Assembly (NCBI GenBank): GCA_030530905.1
Contig: JAUMUB010000011.1
Span: 1 to 16,752 of the forward strand
DNA length: 16,752 nucleotides
Source of the DNA: Bifidobacteriaceae bacterium
GTDB taxonomy: Bacteria; Actinomycetota; Actinomycetes; Actinomycetales; Bifidobacteriaceae
Reading direction: 5' to 3'
Positions 12,731 through 16,752 of the stretch are shown piece by piece. Every line of letters starts with the position of its first letter. Positions within the stretch are counted from its first letter, which is position 1. The notes under the pieces are model-generated. The model had not been told where the DNA came from, did no database searches, and worked only from the letters and a program-made list of their open reading frames with translations. The position numbers were made by a program, and so were the translations under genes.

Positions 12731-13864
12731 TTACTGAATTACGCCATTAATAAGTTGTGTTAATAATTCTGTAGTATTTACACCCATTTTGTTCCAAGCA
12801 ATTGGATATAAGGATGTTGAAGTAAAGCCTGGCATGGTGTTTATCTCATTAACCATGATATTTCCGTTATTTTCAACAAAGCAGTCTACTCGGCTTAAAC
12901 CTGTGGCATCTACTGCTTTAAATGCACGAATTGCAATATCTTGCACTCGATCAAGCACATCTTGATTTACATCAGCAGGTACTTCAACATGGGATGATTC
13001 GGCGTCTAAATATTTACTATCGAAATCATAGAACTGATCTTCTCCCTGTTGTTTTAAATCAAGCACAATTTCACCTGGCAAGCTCGCTTGTGGCTCTCCT
13101 AGCGGGTTTGGAGAAAACACTGCACATTCAATTTCTCGCGCATCTACACCATGCTCAATTAGAATTCGCCAATCATGATGTGAAGCTTCACTTATTGCAG
13201 AAATGAGTTCTTGCGAATTTTCATACTCTACTTTAGTAACTCCAAAGCTTGAGCCAGCACGTGAAGGCTTTACAAATAAAGGATATTGTAAGCCTGCTTG
13301 TTTTACTTGCTGTAAGTACTTTTCACCCATTGATGATAAGGAATTATCTTTTAATTCACGTCGAACATCAATGGTGATGCTAGGTACAACAGCAATACCT
13401 GCTTGTTTTAGAATTTCTTTTGTGAAATGCTTATCTATACATACAGCAGATGTGAGAACTTGTGTTCCAATGTATGGTATACCAAGCATTTCTATCATTC
13501 CCTGCACTGTACCATCTTCACCATAAGCTCCGTGAAGTACTGGTAGCACAACATCGATATGCCCAAGATTTATTAAAGACTGATTCTCATTGCTTTGCAC
13601 ATAAAAACCATCAGCACCTTGTGCCATATTAATCACAACAGCCTGAGAAGATTCGGTTTTTTCGACAACTGGTAATGGGGTTTTTGCAAAATCAACAGTA
13701 CGCGGATCGAGCGCATTGTATAACCAAAGCCCCTGTTTAGTAATGCCGATAGGAACTATTTCAAATAATGTGTTGTCTAAAGATTTCATTACATTTGCCG
13801 CTGAAATGCATGAAATAGAATGCTCATCCGCTTTTCCGCCGTACAGTACAATAACACGTTTCAT
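12731..13864 (-). CDS. ddl: D-alanine--D-alanine ligase
   Basis: Ddl is an ATP-grasp enzyme that joins two D-Ala for the peptidoglycan stem peptide. The N-terminus MKRVIVLYGGKADEHSIS is the family start. LPVLHGAYGEDGTVQG lies at 107-122, ATP-binding KPSRAGSSFGV at 199-209, and the metal-binding C-terminal NEINTMPGF at 339-347. YDFDSKYLD (279-287) retains Tyr285 where D-Ala:D-Lac ligases commonly have Phe, so a normal D-Ala-D-Ala product is expected; this comparison is from memory. It has 377 residues. The ATG at 13864 has GGAG just upstream; the TTG at 13870 sits too close to that SD. It is 20 bp after gpsA and 18 bp before the CPBP gene, so co-transcribed. Confidence 0.96.
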   Translation of the reverse strand: MKRVIVLYGGKADEHSISCISAANVMKSLDNTLFEIVPIGITKQGLWLYNALDPRTVDFAKTPLPVVEKTESSQAVVINMAQGADGFYVQSNENQSLINLGHIDVVLPVLHGAYGEDGTVQGMIEMLGIPYIGTQVLTSAVCIDKHFTKEILKQAGIAVVPSITIDVRRELKDNSLSSMGEKYLQQVKQAGLQYPLFVKPSRAGSSFGVTKVEYENSQELISAISEASHHDWRILIEHGVDAREIECAVFSPNPLGEPQASLPGEIVLDLKQQGEDQFYDFDSKYLDAESSHVEVPADVNQDVLDRVQDIAIRAFKAVDATGLSRVDCFVENNGNIMVNEINTMPGFTSTSLYPIAWNKMGVNTTELLTQLINGVIQ

Positions 13865-13884
13865 TTGCAATCTCCGAGCAATAA

Positions 13885-14883
13885 TTATTCTTCGCTAATG
13901 TTGCCGTCAAATAATTCGCTAAGCATCATATCGCAAGTGATACCATCGTGCAATACATGACTCATAGCTACTGCTAGTGGAGTTGCAACACCAAGTTTCT
14001 TACCCATATCAACAACAGCTTGCGTGGTTGGAACACCTTCAGCAACACCATTACTTGCAGCAGTGGCTTCTTCTACGCTTAAGCCCTTACCTAAATTAGC
14101 TCCAAAAGTGTAGTTACGACTTAAAGGAGATCCGCAGGTTGCGATTAAGTCACCAACGCCTGCAAGTCCTGCAAAGGTTTTTGGATCAGCGCCTGCAGCT
14201 GCACCGAGTGCTGTTAACTCTGCTAATCCACGTGTCTGAATCATTGCAGCAGTGTTTTCAGCATATCCAGCTCCACGAGCCATACCTACTGCGAGCGCAA
14301 TAACATTCTTTAAAGATCCACATAATTCCACTCCGATGACGTCAGTAGAAATGTAGAGTTGGAAGTATTTATTGGAACATGCTTGTGCAACAATACGAGC
14401 GTTGTCAATGTTTTCACATGCCACCACAGCAGCTGCTGGTTGGCGGTCAGCAACCTGCTTGCTTAAATTAGGGCCAGAGATTGCAGCGAAGCGTTCAGCT
14501 GGGAGTTCTAACGCCTCACGAACTGCCTCATCCATACGTTTACCTGTTGTTTTTTCAATACCTTTCATAAGGGAAACGACAATAGCGTTTTGTGGTATAA
14601 GATCTTTAAATTCTTCAAGTGCTACGCGAGCGAATTGTGCTGCAATTGCAACCACAATAATATCAGCATTTTTTACTGCATCTTGGCGGTCTCCGGTAGC
14701 GGTCATATTATCAGGCAAACAATCCACGCTTGGTAGTCGAACTTCATTGCGATGATGATCGCGAATTCCTTCAACAATTTCCGGCTCAATTGCCCACATA
14801 GTAACATTGTTACCTGCATCAGCTGCAACTTGACCGAAAGCTGTTCCCCAAGCTCCTGCACCAAGAACGGTTATATTCTTCAT
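13885..14883 (-). CDS. gpsA: Glycerol-3-phosphate dehydrogenase [NAD(P)+]
   Basis: GpsA reduces dihydroxyacetone phosphate to sn-glycerol 3-phosphate, the backbone for phospholipids. The Rossmann dinucleotide motif is GAGAWG (residues 8-13). GPNLSKQV (137-144) and CGSLKNVIA (188-196, catalytic Lys192) are the substrate-site signatures, and LAGVGDLIATC and NYTFGANLGKG follow. At 332 residues it is full length. The ATG at 14883 has AAAGGA upstream. It heads a three-gene unit with ddl and the CPBP gene and lies downstream of plsC, which uses the pathway it feeds. A TATAAT box with an overlapping inverted repeat lies 97 bp or less upstream (separate entry). Confidence 0.97.
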   Translation of the reverse strand: MKNITVLGAGAWGTAFGQVAADAGNNVTMWAIEPEIVEGIRDHHRNEVRLPSVDCLPDNMTATGDRQDAVKNADIIVVAIAAQFARVALEEFKDLIPQNAIVVSLMKGIEKTTGKRMDEAVREALELPAERFAAISGPNLSKQVADRQPAAAVVACENIDNARIVAQACSNKYFQLYISTDVIGVELCGSLKNVIALAVGMARGAGYAENTAAMIQTRGLAELTALGAAAGADPKTFAGLAGVGDLIATCGSPLSRNYTFGANLGKGLSVEEATAASNGVAEGVPTTQAVVDMGKKLGVATPLAVAMSHVLHDGITCDMMLSELFDGNISEE

Positions 14884-14925
14884 AAAATATCCTTTTCTGC
14901 TACCGTTTTACTCATAACATCGATG

Positions 14926-14943
14926 AATACTAGGAGTATTATA
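14926..14943 (-). promoter_or_regulatory. gpsA operon promoter with overlapping inverted repeat
   Basis: Read on the minus strand, TATAAT (14943-14938) lies about 55 bp before the gpsA ATG. AATACT and AGTATT (14926-14931, 14935-14940) are perfect arms around three bases. They overlap the -10 box and the predicted RNA start, the place for a repressor site. The -35 is poor. Confidence 0.45.
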
Positions 14944-14980
14944 TGCACTTATACTCGAAATATGCTGGGAATAAGCGTTC

Positions 14981-15865
14981 TTACACGTATTTTACTCGTT
15001 TGCTTAATCGATAATCCCAATAACCATCCGGTAATGGTTCGTTGCGTATTTCAGACATAAGAGCGTTCATACGTTGTTGCACTCGAATACCTAATTGAGT
15101 TGCAAGCTCTTGCGGAACATGCTCACCCCAACTGTCTTGGCTTGCCAATAAATCACTGTAATCGAGTTGCATATCATAATGAAGCATTACATTCTTACGT
15201 GGCCATGGCAGCCAATGATTAATACTTGCAGCTCCCCACGTTACTGCGCAATATAATGGAACTTGCTTACCTAAACGTCTTGAAGCTTCTAAAGCAATCA
15301 CCCCAACACCATTTTTAACACTCATAACCCATTTTTGTGGATCGCGAGTAACAGTGCCTTCTGGCCAGATAGTAAGAGGTCTTCCTGAACATAAAATATC
15401 AATAGAAGTGTTTTCAATAGCACGCGCTTTACCGCTTCTACGTTCCACAGGCTGCACGCCTACTATTTGGAAAAATTTACCAAGTATTGGCCATCGCGTT
15501 AATTCAGCTTTTGCCATGAATCGAGGTCGACGCCCCATATGGAAAAGTGCAACCATTGGAACAAACACATCAAACATGGTTACGTGTGTGGCTGCAGTAA
15601 TGAAAGCTCCTTCTTCAGGAATATTTTCTAAACCCCACGCATAATATTTTCCACGTGTGCGCATAACCCATGACATTGTGTTGAGTAATAATTTTGTCAT
15701 TTTAGGATTTTGAGCCTTAATTTCTTCAACACAAGGGTGATTTCTTCCTATTGGATCATTGCGAGTTGGATCTACACACTCGTATTTCGATGTGAGTATA
15801 GACACCTGTTTATTTGATAAAGGCTTTACACTACTTCGCGGAGAAACTTTTCCTTTAGAAACCAT
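14981..15865 (-). CDS. plsC: 1-acyl-sn-glycerol-3-phosphate acyltransferase (PlsC family)
   Basis: This enzyme transfers an acyl chain to lysophosphatidic acid to make phosphatidic acid at the membrane. The acyltransferase motifs are in order: HVTMFD (residues 94-99, catalytic His-x4-Asp), GRRPRFMAKAEL (111-122), WPEGTVTRD (167-175) and VPLYCAVTWG (202-211). The motif III start is Trp where Phe is usual. About 65 residues precede the first helix, longer than in many homologues. I chose the ATG at 15865: the TTG at 15907 falls inside the murA terminator hairpin. No SD is visible, so the start is less certain than the family. It lies between murA and gpsA on the same strand. Confidence 0.9.
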   Translation of the reverse strand: MVSKGKVSPRSSVKPLSNKQVSILTSKYECVDPTRNDPIGRNHPCVEEIKAQNPKMTKLLLNTMSWVMRTRGKYYAWGLENIPEEGAFITAATHVTMFDVFVPMVALFHMGRRPRFMAKAELTRWPILGKFFQIVGVQPVERRSGKARAIENTSIDILCSGRPLTIWPEGTVTRDPQKWVMSVKNGVGVIALEASRRLGKQVPLYCAVTWGAASINHWLPWPRKNVMLHYDMQLDYSDLLASQDSWGEHVPQELATQLGIRVQQRMNALMSEIRNEPLPDGYWDYRLSKRVKYV

Positions 15866-15889
15866 AATTACTATTGTGCCGTAATGGCA

Positions 15890-15925
15890 TAACAAAGAGC
15901 AGCCCAATAGTTATTGAACTGCTCT
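15890..15925 (-). terminator. murA terminator, just upstream of plsC
   Basis: Read on the minus strand, 15925-15913 and 15908-15896 pair over 13 bp (AGAGCAG/CTGCTCT, two T-G wobbles, then CAAT/ATTG) around an AACT loop, and TTTGTT follows. It starts 27 bp after the murA stop and ends about 30 bp before the plsC ATG. Confidence 0.75.
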
Positions 15926-15952
15926 AATACACGTTTTGTTTTGAGATATACG

Positions 15953-16752
15953 TTAGTCAACTCTTGCCTGCAAAGCTGCTAGCTTACCTCTGAAATCAGC
16001 ATATCCACGATCAATAAGAGAAATGCCATGAACATCAGATGGTCCTTTTGCTGCTAATGCCGCAATAAGATGACTGAATCCACCTCGCAAATCTGGAACA
16101 TCGATATCTTGGCCTGTTAATGGTGTTGGACCAAATATAACTGCGGAATGCTTGTGATTAAGCTGTTGGAATCGGCAAGGTAATGAGCCTAAACATTCTT
16201 TATACAATTGAACTGTTGCACCCATTTGTACTAGAGGTTTAGTAAATCCAAAACGATTCTCATATACAGTTTCATGAACAATACTCAAACCTTTTGCCTG
16301 AGTTAATGCAACAACTAGCGGCTGCTGCCAATCAGTCATAAAACCAGGATGCACATCTGTTTCAATTGCAACAGGCTGTAAATCTCCACCTGGATGCCAG
16401 AATCGAATACCTTTATCCGTAATATCGAATTCACCGCCAATTTTACGGAATACGTTTAAGAAGGTCATCATTTCAGGCTGTGTGGCACCTTTAACGAAAA
16501 TATCACCATGTGTTGCGAGCGCAGCTGAAGCCCATGAGGCAGCTTCGATACGATCAGTTAACGATGTGTGAGTGTATCCATGTAAGGATTTTACGCCCTC
16601 AATGCGGAAAGTACGGTCAACGTCAACGGAAATAATTGCACCCATTTTTTGTAATACTGCAACTAAATCCATGATTTCAGGTTCAACAGCTGCACCAGAT
16701 AATTCTGTTTTACCCTCTGCTAAAACTGCCGCAAGCAAGGTTTGCTCAGTAG
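15953..16752 (-). CDS. murA: UDP-N-acetylglucosamine 1-carboxyvinyltransferase, C-terminal part
   Basis: MurA carries out the first committed step of peptidoglycan synthesis, moving enolpyruvate from PEP to UDP-GlcNAc. The frame is open to the window edge, so the N-terminal part, including the PEP-loop Cys, is not visible. The last 266 or so residues show TEQTLLAAVLAEG at the edge, then AAVEPEIMDL, TDRIEAASW, HPGFMTDWQQP (with the catalytic-region Asp), ETVYENRF and DVPDLRGGFSHLIAALAA before the end. The substitution of GGFSHL for the more usual AGAALV-type run suggests a lineage variant of the EPSP-synthase fold, still best assigned to MurA. It ends in a clear terminator (15890-15925) ahead of plsC. 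Confidence 0.9.
   Translation of the reverse strand, partial: TEQTLLAAVLAEGKTELSGAAVEPEIMDLVAVLQKMGAIISVDVDRTFRIEGVKSLHGYTHTSLTDRIEAASWASAALATHGDIFVKGATQPEMMTFLNVFRKIGGEFDITDKGIRFWHPGGDLQPVAIETDVHPGFMTDWQQPLVVALTQAKGLSIVHETVYENRFGFTKPLVQMGATVQLYKECLGSLPCRFQQLNHKHSAVIFGPTPLTGQDIDVPDLRGGFSHLIAALAAKGPSDVHGISLIDRGYADFRGKLAALQARVD

Noticed and set aside
13203..13526. Plus-strand frame of 107 codons
   Set aside because: It is a shadow of ddl, whose minus-strand frame carries full family motifs.
14372..14755. Plus-strand frame of 127 codons
   Set aside because: It lies antisense within gpsA and has no independent support.
1..16752. Mobile element, phage, CRISPR array or tRNA/rRNA gene
   Set aside because: I saw no transposase or integrase motifs, no regularly spaced repeats, no target-site duplications and no tRNA cloverleaf or rRNA sequence.

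Overview
This is an AT-rich chromosomal window (by eye around 40% G+C) from an actinobacterium of the Bifidobacteriaceae. The protein sequences look bifidobacterial: S16 with a long acidic/Ala-rich tail, the KH protein between rpsP and rimM, a Cys4-type L28, and the murA/plsC/gpsA/ddl gene string. The low G+C within that family points to Gardnerella. The genus is inferred from composition and remembered family sequences, not from a search.

Layout. (1) 1-380, minus: the 5' end of a secreted protein gene with a clear signal peptide. (2) 381-1059: a long AT-rich divergent intergenic region with several inverted repeats and two identical -10-like boxes. (3) 1060-3372, plus: a ribosome/tRNA maturation operon, rpsP-khpA-rimM-trmD. 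(4) 3429-7685, minus: transcribed in the order rpmB, recG, nucleoside hydrolase, rsmD, with strong hairpin terminators after rpmB and after the nucleoside hydrolase. (5) 7686-8022: divergent promoter region. (6) 8023-9045, plus: a deaminase that resembles adenine deaminase more than adenosine deaminase, with a textbook terminator. (7) 9162-10403, minus: an Mbeg1-like alpha/beta-hydrolase, divergent from an MscS-type channel (10464-11240, plus). (8) 11372-16752, minus: an envelope block transcribed murA (cut by the window end), plsC, gpsA, ddl and a CPBP membrane protease with a Q/N-rich N-terminus.

The genes fall into three housekeeping themes. Translation: S16 and L28, the 16S maturation factors RimM and RsmD, tRNA m1G37 methylation, and a small KH RNA-binding protein. 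Purine/nucleoside salvage: a nucleoside hydrolase that can release bases and a deaminase that would turn adenine into hypoxanthine. Envelope building: MurA and Ddl for peptidoglycan, GpsA and PlsC for glycerophospholipid. RecG and MscS are general genome-maintenance and osmotic-safety functions.

I see no transposase, integrase, phage gene, tRNA, rRNA, CRISPR array or defence module. No undescribed multi-gene system is evident. The best leads are small: a perfect 12-bp hairpin inside the start of rimM, terminator hairpins placed just upstream of rsmD and plsC, the structured rpmB leader, the structure-rich region upstream of rpsP, and a lineage insert with a possible catalytic Asp-to-Glu change in TrmD. 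Start codons were reassigned for several genes where a Shine-Dalgarno (SD) site or family N-terminus favours a start inside the longest frame.
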